DNA of 43,505 nt from Parcubacteria bacterium SG8_24 (GCA_001303185.1 LJNP01000003.1:1-43505); one strand, 5' to 3'. Shown: positions 1 to 9,450, numbered from the stretch's first letter. Translations and numbers: made by a program. The notes: generated by a model not told the origin, from the sequence alone.

Positions 1-822
1 CACGCCGACGATTACGATCAGTCCGGCGAACAGGCCGACATCCAGGTGCTCGCCGCCGAACACCAGGAACAGGAAAATCGGCCAGATGACGAAACCGACC
101 TCGCCCTCGGCGCCGAGCGCCACCATGGACCAGGTCATATCCCGGTAATCACTCGAGAAAAGACGGCGGAAAGTCTCGAAAAAACCGAACTCGTAACGCA
201 CCCGGACCCGCGGCAGGAAGGCCAGGGGGATGAGCGACAGGAGTATCACCACGATGCCGACCAGGAAGGCCGCCCCGTAACCGTAGGAGGCGATCAGCAC
301 CCCTCCCAACATCGGCGCGCCGATGCCGATCAGCTGCTGGGCCGCATAGAATATGCCGATTTGCCGTCCCCTCTTGCCCTTCGTCGAGAATTCGGCGAAA
401 TCGACATGAAACGGCGCCCAGTAGAAACAGTTGAAGACGCCGAGGGAGACGACGATGATGCCCAGCATGAGCCAGGGATGGAAGTCGGGGCGGGTCGCCA
501 GGGAGAACGAGGTCACGTAGAAGACCACCCAACCGGCCGTGCCGACGACCATGCTCGGTATGAGCCCTATCCGCGAGAATATCCGGGCGGCCCAGACGAA
601 AAGCGGCAGGCGGATGAGACGCGATATCAGGAACCACAGGAGGACCTTGGACAGGCTCAATCCGAAGAACTCGTAAAGGAAGATGGGGAAGAATATCCAG
701 ATGAGGTTCGACGCAGCGAAACCCAAAAGACGGTTCGTCGCCAGCGAAGGCAGGGCTCCCAGATGCCTGACGTCGAACCGATGGGAGGGTGGTGTCTGTT
801 TCTGATGTCCGAAAAACCGCAT
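1..822 (-). CDS. MFS-type transporter, partial (runs off left edge)
   Basis: Minus-strand frame open from ATG (822) to the window edge: MRFFGHQKQTPPSHRFDVRHLGALPSLATNRLLGFAASNLIWIFFPIFLYEFFGLS...FHVDFAEFSTKGKRGRQIGIFYAAQQLIGIGAPMLGGVLIASYGYGAAFLVGIVVILLSLIPL; multiple TM helices and MFS-like layout. Not in the ORF track because it lacks an in-window stop. Confidence 0.75.
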   Translation of the reverse strand, partial: MRFFGHQKQTPPSHRFDVRHLGALPSLATNRLLGFAASNLIWIFFPIFLYEFFGLSLSKVLLWFLISRLIRLPLFVWAARIFSRIGLIPSMVVGTAGWVVFYVTSFSLATRPDFHPWLMLGIIVVSLGVFNCFYWAPFHVDFAEFSTKGKRGRQIGIFYAAQQLIGIGAPMLGGVLIASYGYGAAFLVGIVVILLSLIPLAFLPRVRVRYEFGFFETFRRLFSSDYRDMTWSMVALGAEGEVGFVIWPIFLFLVFGGEHLDVGLFAGLIVIVGV

Positions 823-878
823 AGGGCCATTGTACAACCCTGGGGCCGACAACGGAACGTCCGGACCTTCGGGTCAGT

Positions 879-908
879 AAAAAAGAAACCCCCCATGAAC
901 CTGGGAGG
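879..908 (-). terminator. Rho-independent terminator for the 979-1500 gene
   Basis: Minus strand CCTCCCA-GGTTCA-TGGGGGG followed by TTTCTTTTTT. Confidence 0.7.
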
Positions 909-978
909 CAGAGACGATGTCGTCTTTTTCGCGGGCCGGTCGATGGCCTGTCGACGGCTCCGGATGATGCCGGTCCGG

Positions 979-1500
979 TCACCGCCTCTCGCGGTAGGCC
1001 AGGTCTTCCCGTAACGCCCGGACCAGCTCATGGAGCGTCGTCGCCCCGAGCAGGCCGGAAGGACACTCCATCGGCGCCTCGGTCGAGGCGAACCGACGTG
1101 GCGTGACGTACCGGACCAGGACGATATTGTCCTTGGTGTAGACCGCCTCGATCATGAACTTGCCGCCCCGGAACATGATGCAGGAGTCCTGTCTGGCGAC
1201 CAAGGGCATGAAACCCTTGACCTTGCTGTCCTCGACCGCCACCACCGACACGTGGCTGATGACGTTGACCTCAAGACCGATGAGCTCCGCGGGAGGCTCC
1301 TCTTCCGGAGGCGACAGGAGACGGTCGTTCAATATGAGGATATAGGCGATCAACGAAGCGGCGGCGATCACGATGATGGCCTTGCCGACCTTGATGCCCG
1401 GAGTATCCCGATGACCCTCCGGCTCCATCCGGTCCTTTTCCTTGACTTCCCGATGATTCCCGTTGCCCTCAGGCATGACGTCCTCCGATCCTGATATCAC
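979..1500 (-). CDS. Hypothetical single-pass membrane protein
   Basis: 173-aa ORF with one TM segment (VGKAIIVIAAASLIAYILIL) and a C-terminal soluble domain; terminator just downstream. Confidence 0.65.
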   Translation of the reverse strand: MISGSEDVMPEGNGNHREVKEKDRMEPEGHRDTPGIKVGKAIIVIAAASLIAYILILNDRLLSPPEEEPPAELIGLEVNVISHVSVVAVEDSKVKGFMPLVARQDSCIMFRGGKFMIEAVYTKDNIVLVRYVTPRRFASTEAPMECPSGLLGATTLHELVRALREDLAYRERR

Positions 1501-1618
1501 GACAGAAGATCACAATGAACATCCCGGCACCATAACTCACTGCCCGCGTCATGTCAAAGGTGTCGGCCCACCGCATGCCGACGGCCCGGCCACGACATTT
1601 CCCGGCCGCCCGATGTCA

Positions 1619-1650
1619 TAAAAAAATCCGGCGCGCTGGACGCCGGAGTA
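1619..1650 (-). terminator. Rho-independent terminator
   Basis: Minus strand TCCGGCGtccagcgCGCCGGATTTTTTT immediately after the 1662-2357 gene. Confidence 0.8.
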
Positions 1651-1661
1651 AGGCATATATC

Positions 1662-2357
1662 TCAGGACACCAACACCAGCCATTCGCCGGTGCCGAGCTC
1701 CCGCTCCATCGGATCCTTCGTCGGATCCCGCTTCTCCCCCACAGGAATGCAGCCGGGCATGAGCTGCATCAGGGGAACCATCGCGTCCATCCTCTTCTGG
1801 TTGCCGCCGACGGCGAAACCGACGAAATAGAGCAGGGCGTGGCAGAGGTTCTTGGGCAAGGACTCGCAGAGACGGTAGCCGAAACCGGATTGCCGCAGAG
1901 CGGTCTGCAGGCTGTCCGTCAACGGACGGCACAAGGACCGGTCCAGCACCCCCCATAGGGCATCGCCGAGCGACGGGCGCTTCTGGCCCTTGATCAGGGG
2001 CTGCTTCAGCGGGCCCCACATCGTCACGTTATGCTTGGCCCACAACGCGTCGAACAGCATCCGCTCGAGCGCGTACCACAGGCCGTTCCTCTCCCGGTTA
2101 CCCGACTCACGTTCGGCATCGTCGATTGCCCGGGCGATGGAGATGAACCGCACCGCCTCGACACGACGGACGACCGCCAGGGCGATGGCCCGCTTCATCT
2201 CTACGGCATCGAATTCGTCTTCACTCTTGAGCGGATACGGCCCGTTGTCGGCCATCTTGATGAAAGGGTTGAGGTATTCAAATGCCCGGAACACCAGTGC
2301 CTGGTCGACCGCGTGCTTCTCGCAGAACTCTCGCAACTGCTCCCGATCGGTGTTCAT
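1662..2357 (-). CDS. Hypothetical protein
   Basis: Start set at MNTDREQLREF (CAT 2355-2357) with upstream GGAGGATAAT SD-like sequence; own terminator downstream. Confidence 0.65.
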   Translation of the reverse strand: MNTDREQLREFCEKHAVDQALVFRAFEYLNPFIKMADNGPYPLKSEDEFDAVEMKRAIALAVVRRVEAVRFISIARAIDDAERESGNRERNGLWYALERMLFDALWAKHNVTMWGPLKQPLIKGQKRPSLGDALWGVLDRSLCRPLTDSLQTALRQSGFGYRLCESLPKNLCHALLYFVGFAVGGNQKRMDAMVPLMQLMPGCIPVGEKRDPTKDPMERELGTGEWLVLVS

Positions 2358-2501
2358 AGGATTATCCTCCGAAGGTTGTGATGATGGAATGAACCGCGCC
2401 ACCGGACGACTGTCTGAAGCCAGGCGGCGATACAAGTAAACATGGCATAATCGGCGCCTTTTGTCAATCCTCGGAGGAAAACTTCCGGGAGGTCCGCGGA
2501 A

Positions 2502-2541
2502 CAAAAAAAAGGCCGCGATTCAATCCTCGATATCGCGGCCG
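2502..2541 (-). terminator. Rho-independent terminator overlapping the 3' end of the 2520-3272 CDS
   Basis: Minus strand GGCCGCGATatcgaggattgaATCGCGGCCTTTTTTTT; the hairpin contains the stop codon. Confidence 0.8.
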
Positions 2542-3272
2542 GAGAGCACGTCCCAGACCATCCGGACGATCCGGCGGACCGCCGGATCCTCTGCCCCCCT
2601 GATGTCGGGCCGGCCACTGACAGACCATTCCAGGATGGTCTGACCCAAAGGATGGCCGTCCCACAGGAGGAAAAAGACGTCCCGACGCCGTACCAGGCCG
2701 GATCGGGTGGTGCCCCGAAGCGTAGCGACCTCCTCCGGCCGGTCGAACATCTGACGCAACGCCTCGACATCCATGCCCGGAAAAGGCGGGATGATGAGGC
2801 CGCGCTCGTTGAAGACCTCGTCCACCGCATGCTTCCTCCGGATGCCGACTTCACCGTTTCCGACCCGCAATCTTTCCCGGGTCCTCGGATGGACATGGCC
2901 GTTCCGGGCCATCAGGGCGTCGGTCTCGTCGATCAGACTCCTGACCTCATCCAGAGCCACTCCCCTCTGCCAGGCGACGAAGGAACCGCTCAGGTCCAGG
3001 AGATGCACGACCCAGGCATCCTCGAACCGGACCCCGTCCGGACGGCGGCTGACGATAATGTCATGACGCTTGCCGGAAGTGGCGCGGACGCACGGACTGC
3101 CGGCCGTCGGGTGACAGAGCCGTCGCTGGGCGACTCCCGGGATATCGGTACCGAACTTGATCACCAGATCGTAGAGGTTGGCCAATCCATCGCTGTCCAG
3201 GCCGGAGAGTGCCGGCGGAACGACGATCGGCGTGAAAGACAGGTTCTTCATAACCGGCCTCCCGGTCTCCAC
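2520..3272 (-). CDS. Hypothetical protein (start may be internal at MKNLSF)
   Basis: 250-aa ORF with terminator at its end; no family recognised. Confidence 0.6.
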   Translation of the reverse strand: METGRPVMKNLSFTPIVVPPALSGLDSDGLANLYDLVIKFGTDIPGVAQRRLCHPTAGSPCVRATSGKRHDIIVSRRPDGVRFEDAWVVHLLDLSGSFVAWQRGVALDEVRSLIDETDALMARNGHVHPRTRERLRVGNGEVGIRRKHAVDEVFNERGLIIPPFPGMDVEALRQMFDRPEEVATLRGTTRSGLVRRRDVFFLLWDGHPLGQTILEWSVSGRPDIRGAEDPAVRRIVRMVWDVLSGRDIED

Positions 3273-3379
3273 TCCCTAAGTCATGGACCGGAGCGTCCTC
3301 ATGCAAAGATCCGTGACCACCTTATCATCTCCGACCGCCCTGTCCAATGGAAAATCCCGGGCAGTAATGACGCCGGAAT

Positions 3380-3413
3380 GAAAAAGACACCTCGATCTGC
3401 GAGGTGTCTGGTG
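3380..3413 (-). terminator. Rho-independent terminator
   Basis: Minus strand AGACACCTCGCAGATCGAGGTGTCTTTTTC. Confidence 0.8.
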
Positions 3414-3451
3414 GACCAGGGATCGCCTGCCCAGTCAACCGGCGCGGTCGG

Positions 3452-4531
3452 TCAGGAACCCTCCTCCGTGACATCCGGATCTTTTGTCTCCGGATTCGCG
3501 GTACCGTTCTGCTTGGCGGCGCCGTTCACCTTACCGTTCCTGGACTTGACCGCTTCCGACGGGCTCTCCTTCCGGGTCTCGGGAGGCTTCTCCTCGATGA
3601 TGCGCCGATGCAGAGCGATGCATCCCTCGATGATCCGCCCCACTTCCTCCGGAGGCAGCTTGCTGCCGAGCTCACGCGGCGAACCGCCATGGTTCTTGCC
3701 GCCGCCCCAACCCTTAGTCAGGTCATCGATGCCTTCAGCCTCATTGAGGGCCAGGCAGATCAGCTTCACCGGGAAAGGGATGAACGAGGAGAGCCGGCCC
3801 AGGGCATAGTGATACCTGTCGCCTTCGGAGGCCCGCAGCTCGACATAGGCAGTGATGCCCTTGCTGGCCATGCCGAACCTGGCGTGGATACCGACGCTCC
3901 GTACCAAGGCCCAGTCCTGATAGGATCCCAGGACCTCGAAACGGGTATCGAGCTGCAGCTCCTTACCGCGCCCGAACAGGGTGCTGCGGACCCGACGGTG
4001 CATCTCCTCCACCAAGGCCTTCATGTTCCTGGCATCCATGGCTGTGAGCTCCCCGTTATGCCGGGCCTCGGTATAAGGCTCGCTGATCCAGGCCAGTTGT
4101 CTGATCAGCTGGCTGTCGCTCTTGTCGGCAGGGAAAAGCCCGGCCGACATGTCGAGGTGGTCCTCGAGACGCACCAGCTCGCGCAGGCGGGCCCGGGGGA
4201 CGTGATCCGGATACGACAGGACGTAAGTGGCCAGCACCACGTCCTGATCGCAATCGTTGAGATACAACGTCGCCTTAGGCTTGCCGTTCCTGGTCTGGAA
4301 CGTCTTATACAGCCCCAGCTTGACCAGACACAGGGCCTGTTCACAGCTGGAACGGGTCGCCATGGAGTCGACATCCTCATGATGGTTGATGTTGAGAATC
4401 AACCCATCAGGCGTCGAACGAGGCGCCCCCTTACAATAACCGTCGACAGCGATGCTGAACGGGGGATACTCGCTGCTGAAAGCGTCCCATTCCACCACCG
4501 TCCTCGGCTCGAAGATCATCTTCACTGTCAT
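3452..4531 (-). CDS. Hypothetical protein, possibly a divergent DHH/DHHA1-type phosphoesterase
   Basis: 359 aa; LNINHHEDVDSMATRSSCEQ and LYLNDCDQDVVLATYVL, plus C-terminal GWGGGKNHGGSPRELG resembling DHH and DHHA1 motifs; assignment by eye. Confidence 0.5.
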   Translation of the reverse strand: MTVKMIFEPRTVVEWDAFSSEYPPFSIAVDGYCKGAPRSTPDGLILNINHHEDVDSMATRSSCEQALCLVKLGLYKTFQTRNGKPKATLYLNDCDQDVVLATYVLSYPDHVPRARLRELVRLEDHLDMSAGLFPADKSDSQLIRQLAWISEPYTEARHNGELTAMDARNMKALVEEMHRRVRSTLFGRGKELQLDTRFEVLGSYQDWALVRSVGIHARFGMASKGITAYVELRASEGDRYHYALGRLSSFIPFPVKLICLALNEAEGIDDLTKGWGGGKNHGGSPRELGSKLPPEEVGRIIEGCIALHRRIIEEKPPETRKESPSEAVKSRNGKVNGAAKQNGTANPETKDPDVTEEGS

Positions 4532-4682
4532 GTCTGTACCTCCCGCGACGGTCGGCGATCTCCCTGGATTCTAAAGGACTCCGGAGGCAATTTATCGCGG
4601 CGGTCTGGGGGCGTCAAGGAGGCCGGGGAGGACTCCGGCGACACGCCGACCTGACCAGGGACCGAGGCCGGCGTGGCTCCAC

Positions 4683-4712
4683 TTGAAGTTAAAGCGGAGC
4701 CGATGCTATACT
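4683..4712 (+). promoter_or_regulatory. Sigma70-like promoter of hsp20
   Basis: TTGAAG (4683-4688), 18 nt, TATACT (4707-4712). Confidence 0.6.
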
Positions 4713-4744
4713 TGACGCGAAATCCGCTTAACCTGGGTCAGGGT

Positions 4745-5194
4745 ATGGCGATCCATATTCCGTTACTCAACAAAAGCGGTGAGGAGGACGTGGTCCTTTT
4801 CCCTCAAGCCGAAAAGAGATCGGCGAGCGGGAGCGGGACGACCGAGGCCGAACCGTGGCTTGAAGGTCAGGACGAAGGACAACTGGCCGTCGATGTCTTT
4901 GAGACCGAGGGGGAGATCGTGGTGAAATCGGCTATCGCCGGCGTCAAGGAAGAGGATCTGGAGGTGTTCCTGCACAATGACATGCTGACGATCCGCGGCC
5001 AGCGGACCCATGACAGCGAGCCGAGCGCGCGCTATGCGGTGCGCGAATGCCACTGGGGGCCCTTCTCCCGCTCGCTGATCCTGCCCAAAGAGATAGACGC
5101 CGACCGCATTGCGGCCACGCTCAAGAACGGGATCATGACGGTGCGCCTGCCGAAAATCGAGCGATCCAAGAAGATCTTCGTCAAGAAGCTGTGA
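4745..5194 (+). CDS. Hsp20/alpha-crystallin small heat-shock protein
   Basis: LAVDVFETEGEIVVKSAIAGVKEEDLEVFLHNDMLTIRGQR...WGPFSRSLILPKEIDADRIAATLKNGIMTVRLPK. Start placed at MAIHIPLL because the promoter lies inside the longer ORF call at 4673. Confidence 0.92.
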   Translation: MAIHIPLLNKSGEEDVVLFPQAEKRSASGSGTTEAEPWLEGQDEGQLAVDVFETEGEIVVKSAIAGVKEEDLEVFLHNDMLTIRGQRTHDSEPSARYAVRECHWGPFSRSLILPKEIDADRIAATLKNGIMTVRLPKIERSKKIFVKKL

Positions 5195-5254
5195 CGGCCC
5201 GTCCGGTGACGACGGATGACGGGCCGGGTCAGCGGACATACTGCCTCAATCTAC

Positions 5255-7222
5255 ATGAAGACGAACCGCGCCGGATCGGCCGACCTGTTACGGGCCCGCG
5301 GGGTCCGGAAGGCCGGCCGCGGTAAGAACATCAGACAAAGGGTCAGGTCACCCTTTCCGGTTCGGGGGGTGGCTGTTTTTCTGTTCATCCTGACCGCAGT
5401 CCTGATCGGCACCTTCGGACTTTTCGCCCGCCCTGGCGGATCCGGCATCGTCGAGGGGGTCTATGTCGGTCCGGTCTATGTCGGCGGCATGACCATCGAA
5501 GAGGCACGCGAGGCTATCCGGACCCACGTTGACGGGTTCTCCTTGACCTTCACTTCGCCGCTGGGTGGGGCGTCCGTCCTGCCCCCGAGAGGTGGTCAGG
5601 TACGCCCGCTGCTCTCCTTCGAGACGGAATCGGCCCTCGATCAGGCCTTCGGCATCGGACGCCATTCCAATATCCTGATGGCCGCGGCCTCCCGTCTCGG
5701 CGCCTCGATGTTCGGGAAACGTATCGCCCTGCCGCACTCCCTCGATGAGGAGCTGCTGGATACCCTGTTGCACCGGGAGATGAGCGACCTGATACGGCCG
5801 ACGCGCGAGGCCGGCCTCCGTATCGTGGTCGACGAAGATGGGAATTATCATATCGAGGTCGTACCGGAGCGGGCCGGCACGGAGATCGATGTCGACCGAC
5901 TGATCAGATTGGCCCGTCAGCGGGTCGAAACGGTATCGTCTGAACCGATTGAGGTCGAGATATCCGAACACGATCCGAGCATCCATGTCTCGGATGTCGA
6001 GCCGCTCGTATCGGAGGCCGGGCCGATCCTGGAAAGACTGCCGTTGGACGTGTCGGTCCAGGGTGAATCATGGACGATCTCCCGTCAGACCGTCGCCTCC
6101 TGGCTGATCACCTCGCTCCAAGGGGATGCCGGAGACGACGGGGTGGTCCTGACGCTGGATCGGGACAAGATGCGCAAATACCTCGAGTCGCGTGGCACCT
6201 CAATCCATACCGAAGCCAGCGACGCCGTCTTCCGGCTGGAGGACGGACGGGTCGCCGAATTCATCCCCAGCACCGAAGGCCGAAGCCTAGATCTGGAGGC
6301 ATCGATCGAGCTGCTAACACGGCTCATACTGGAGGGTAGCGAAACGGGCGGAGAAGTGGCCGTCCTGCCGATCACCACGGTCAGTCCGAAAACAGACACG
6401 GCCACCTCAAACCCGTTCGGGATACGGGAGATCATCGGGGTCGGCGAGACCAATTTCCGCGGCAGCCCCAGCAACCGAAGACATAATATTGCCGTAGGCG
6501 CAGCTACGCTCAACAATATCCTCATACCGCCCGGTGAAGAATTCTCCCTGATCGGCGCCTTGGGCGAAATCGACGCCGCGCACGGTTACCTGCCGGAACT
6601 GGTCATCAAGGAGACGGAGACCATACCGGAATACGGCGGGGGGCTCTGTCAGATCGGCTCGACCGCGTTCCGTGTCGCCCTGGACAGCGGACTCCCCATA
6701 ACCGAGCGCCGCAACCACTCCTACCGCGTCCCCTACTATGAACGCGACGGGGACGGCAATTACATCGGGCCGGGCATCGACGCCACCATCTATGATCCGG
6801 CGCCCGACTTCAAGTTCATCAACGACACCCCGGCCCATATCCTGATCCGGACGGCCATCGACGGCAACCGCCTGACCTTCACCTTCTGGGGCACGGATGA
6901 CGGCCGGACCGTGGAGATGTCCGACGTCAAGGTCTGGAACTACCAGCCGCCACCAGAGACCAAATACGTCAAGACCACGGAACTGCCGATCGGCGAAGAA
7001 AAATGCACCGAGAGTGCCCACGCCGGCAGCAATACGGCCTTCACCTATACGGTCACTTACGCCGACGACGAGAAGAAAGAGACGGAATTCGTCAGTTATT
7101 ACCGACCCTGGCAGGCCATCTGCATGGTCGGAGTCGATCCCAGCGAACTGGAAAAAGAAGAGGCCGGCGAAATCAACCCGGAGATGACCGATGTCGACAC
7201 GGCCGGAGTCACCGGTGACTGA
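5255..7222 (+). CDS. VanW family protein with N-terminal TM and peptidoglycan-binding-like repeats
   Basis: NFRGSPSNRRHNIAVGAATLNNILIPPGEEFSLIGALGEI...EYGGGLCQIGSTAFRVALDSGLPITERRNHSYRVPYY is VanW-domain signature. Start could also be 5216. Confidence 0.9.
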   Translation: MKTNRAGSADLLRARGVRKAGRGKNIRQRVRSPFPVRGVAVFLFILTAVLIGTFGLFARPGGSGIVEGVYVGPVYVGGMTIEEAREAIRTHVDGFSLTFTSPLGGASVLPPRGGQVRPLLSFETESALDQAFGIGRHSNILMAAASRLGASMFGKRIALPHSLDEELLDTLLHREMSDLIRPTREAGLRIVVDEDGNYHIEVVPERAGTEIDVDRLIRLARQRVETVSSEPIEVEISEHDPSIHVSDVEPLVSEAGPILERLPLDVSVQGESWTISRQTVASWLITSLQGDAGDDGVVLTLDRDKMRKYLESRGTSIHTEASDAVFRLEDGRVAEFIPSTEGRSLDLEASIELLTRLILEGSETGGEVAVLPITTVSPKTDTATSNPFGIREIIGVGETNFRGSPSNRRHNIAVGAATLNNILIPPGEEFSLIGALGEIDAAHGYLPELVIKETETIPEYGGGLCQIGSTAFRVALDSGLPITERRNHSYRVPYYERDGDGNYIGPGIDATIYDPAPDFKFINDTPAHILIRTAIDGNRLTFTFWGTDDGRTVEMSDVKVWNYQPPPETKYVKTTELPIGEEKCTESAHAGSNTAFTYTVTYADDEKKETEFVSYYRPWQAICMVGVDPSELEKEEAGEINPEMTDVDTAGVTGD

Positions 7223-7253
7223 ACCCGGGTGACCTGAACACGAAACTTCACGA

Positions 7254-7278
7254 AGACCGGTCACGGGCCGGTCTTTTC
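7254..7278 (+). terminator. Terminator of the vanW-like gene
   Basis: AGACCGGtcacggGCCGGTCTTTTC. Confidence 0.75.
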
Positions 7279-7332
7279 GGGTGCCGGACGGTCGGGCGAT
7301 CAGTCACCCCATCGGTCCGGACCTTACGTAAA

Positions 7333-7484
7333 TGAAAAACCCCAGGGATTCGCGCTCAAGAAGATCATCCCAAGGAATATTCGAGCCGGAGCCCGAAGCA
7401 CCCTTCGAATAACCCCCATGCTTGTCGTGAGCGCGAATCTCCGGGGTCTTGTGTCCACCCCCGGCACGGGCAGTCCGAGGTGAC
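7333..7484 (-). ncRNA. Candidate structured non-coding RNA, own transcription unit
   Basis: Minus strand: 19-nt arms 7428-7446/7340-7358 pair at 18 of 19 positions, inner stem UAUUCGA/UCGAAUA (7405-7411/7378-7384), 5' hairpin CACCUCGG/CCGGGGGUG (7475-7482/7456-7464), U-run at 7335-7339, strong promoter upstream. Confidence 0.6.
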
Positions 7485-7489
7485 ATCAA

Positions 7490-7518
7490 ACTTTACCATG
7501 AGCCCCGAAACATGTCAA
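7490..7518 (-). promoter_or_regulatory. Near-consensus sigma70 promoter driving the ncRNA candidate
   Basis: Minus strand TTGACA (7518-7513), 17 nt, TAAAGT (7495-7490). Confidence 0.7.
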
Positions 7519-7681
7519 GGTATCGGCCCTGCCGGCACCGTTTCGCCAAAAATGAGCCTAAAACGGGTTCCGTTGGCCTCCGATAAGCCGGCCGCGACCC
7601 TTGACATCCGGCCTCGGTTATGTCATCATGACGCGTTGGTCGTTCCTTGGAATAACCGGATAAAAGAAAAGAGGAGGAATC

Positions 7682-7942
7682 ATGAAAACCGGTAAATTGT
7701 TGGACAGGAAATGCGATAACTCGCGGCGCGAATGCCCGCACGGTCGTGGCGGATCATGTGACTGCTGCCACGAGAACGCGGGGGCCGACCTGGGTCTCTG
7801 CATCCACGGCCTGGCGGATGACGTCGTCTGCCTCAGCTGCCTGTCGAAGGGCTGCGTCGGCGGCGGCGAGTGCAGCTGCGACACGGCGTCATCGGAAGAG
7901 ACCCGGAGACGGGTAGCGCTCTTCTGCCGCTCCTTCTCCTAG
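7682..7942 (+). CDS. Small Cys-rich, probably metal-binding protein
   Basis: 86 aa preceded by strong SD AAGAGGAGG; about a dozen Cys including CxCC, CLSC and CSC clusters. Confidence 0.65.
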   Translation: MKTGKLLDRKCDNSRRECPHGRGGSCDCCHENAGADLGLCIHGLADDVVCLSCLSKGCVGGGECSCDTASSEETRRRVALFCRSFS

Positions 7943-8184
7943 CCGCCCGGGTGTCCGGCCCGCCTGAGGTGCCCTCGTGCTCACCGCGAGGGCCCTTGCC
8001 CGAGACCTTCTCACTGAGGAGATCTCAGGCGAGAGGATGAAGTACCTTCAAGAATGATGACGGCATCGGTGGGTTCCTGACGGGACGGCCTGGGCGCCCC
8101 GACGGCGCGAGACCGACCCGGTCCCACCGACAACTGATGGAATCTCGAGTGCCCCGCCTGTTTCCTATTCCAAGGAGCTGTGAC

Positions 8185-8682
8185 ATGAATCCGACAGGAA
8201 GAAGGCCGGTGACCTTGCCGGTCCAGACGAACGAAGGAGTGTTCTGCCAGGGTATCCGCAAGGCGCCCGCGGACTCCGACCGGGAAGAAGGCCGGAGAAG
8301 ACGCGGTTCCAAGAGGGAGATCCGGATCCGCTTCGAAGAGGGCGGATTCATCCATCGGGGTCTCTTCGCCCATATCCTCCATATCATGGAGGATCGGGAG
8401 GTCGGATACTCCGAGCTTTTCGAGCGGGGTCCCGTGAGCATCGAGGCCAGCCGGACGGAAGGCGGCATCACGATGGAAGTGGCGATCGAGATCACTGCGG
8501 AAGGCGATCAGTCGCCCCGGACGGTCAGGCCCTACCTGGATGAGGTGTCCGTCGCCGAAATCGAGAAACGGGTCACCCAGATCGATGCCCTGCTCTTCGA
8601 CTATCGGCTTGACGCTGACGACGAAGCCGTCCGGACATCCGTCACATCGGGCAGTTCGACGGCGGCGACCGTCGCCCGTTGA
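8185..8682 (+). CDS. Hypothetical protein
   Basis: Start at MNPTGRRPV with AAGGAG SD upstream; terminator downstream. Confidence 0.6.
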   Translation: MNPTGRRPVTLPVQTNEGVFCQGIRKAPADSDREEGRRRRGSKREIRIRFEEGGFIHRGLFAHILHIMEDREVGYSELFERGPVSIEASRTEGGITMEVAIEITAEGDQSPRTVRPYLDEVSVAEIEKRVTQIDALLFDYRLDADDEAVRTSVTSGSSTAATVAR

Positions 8683-8702
8683 ATCCCCTTTCCTTTGAAG
8701 CC

Positions 8703-8736
8703 GATTCCCGCGCCCCGCAGGCGCGGGTATTTCTTT
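8703..8736 (+). terminator. Rho-independent terminator
   Basis: CCCGCGCCccgcaGGCGCGGGTATTTCTTTT. Confidence 0.7.
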
Positions 8737-8841
8737 TCCCCTGATGACTATGGGGGGCGGCGGCTGGGCGGCCCGGTAGACCTAAAGGACGGTCCTCCGA
8801 CGGACCGTCCTCATCCGGTCACTGCCTGAAAGGAATCGTCT

Positions 8842-9450
8842 TCAGGTGATGACCTTGTCGATCAGGCCGTATTTGATCGCCTCCTCGGCGCTCATGAAAT
8901 AATCGCGGTCCGAGTCCTTCTCCACCTTCTCGAACTTCTGGCCGGTGCGGTCGGCCAGGATACGATTGAGGGCGTCCTTCATCTTAAGTATCCGCTCAGC
9001 CCTGATCTTGATGTCGGTGGCCTGGCCTTCGGCTCCGCCCATCACCTGGTGGATCATCACTTCGGCACTCGGTAGAGCGAACCTCTTGCCCTTGGCGCCG
9101 GAGGCCAGCAGCACCGCACCCATCGAGGCGGCCATGCCCACGCAGATGGTCGCCACATCGGGTTTGATGTGGTTCATCGTGTCGAATATCGCCAGGCCAG
9201 CCGTAACCGAACCTCCGGGACTGTTGATGTAAAGCTTGATGTCCTTGGTCTTGTCCTGACTCTCCAGGAAAAGCAGCTGGGCGATGATGATATTGGCCAT
9301 CGGCTCGGTGATGACATCGCCCAAGAAGACGATACGGTCCTTGAGAAGCCGAGAATATATGTCGTAAGCCCGTTCGCCGTAAGCGGACTTCTCGATGACC
9401 GTGGGTATCAGATAAGAGCTGAGTGAATTAACGGAATAGGGATTGGTCAT
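8842..9450 (-). CDS. clpP: ATP-dependent Clp protease proteolytic subunit
   Basis: 202 aa; [70 protein letters not shown]. Confidence 0.98.
   Translation of the reverse strand: MTNPYSVNSLSSYLIPTVIEKSAYGERAYDIYSRLLKDRIVFLGDVITEPMANIIIAQLLFLESQDKTKDIKLYINSPGGSVTAGLAIFDTMNHIKPDVATICVGMAASMGAVLLASGAKGKRFALPSAEVMIHQVMGGAEGQATDIKIRAERILKMKDALNRILADRTGQKFEKVEKDSDRDYFMSAEEAIKYGLIDKVIT

Noticed and set aside
46-1014. 322-aa plus-strand ORF at the left edge
   Set aside because: Opposite strand encodes a multi-TM MFS-like protein; the plus ORF is charged and low-complexity.
7304-7489. 61-aa minus-strand ORF
   Set aside because: Coincides with a strongly structured region whose promoter -10 lies at the ORF start; better explained as ncRNA.
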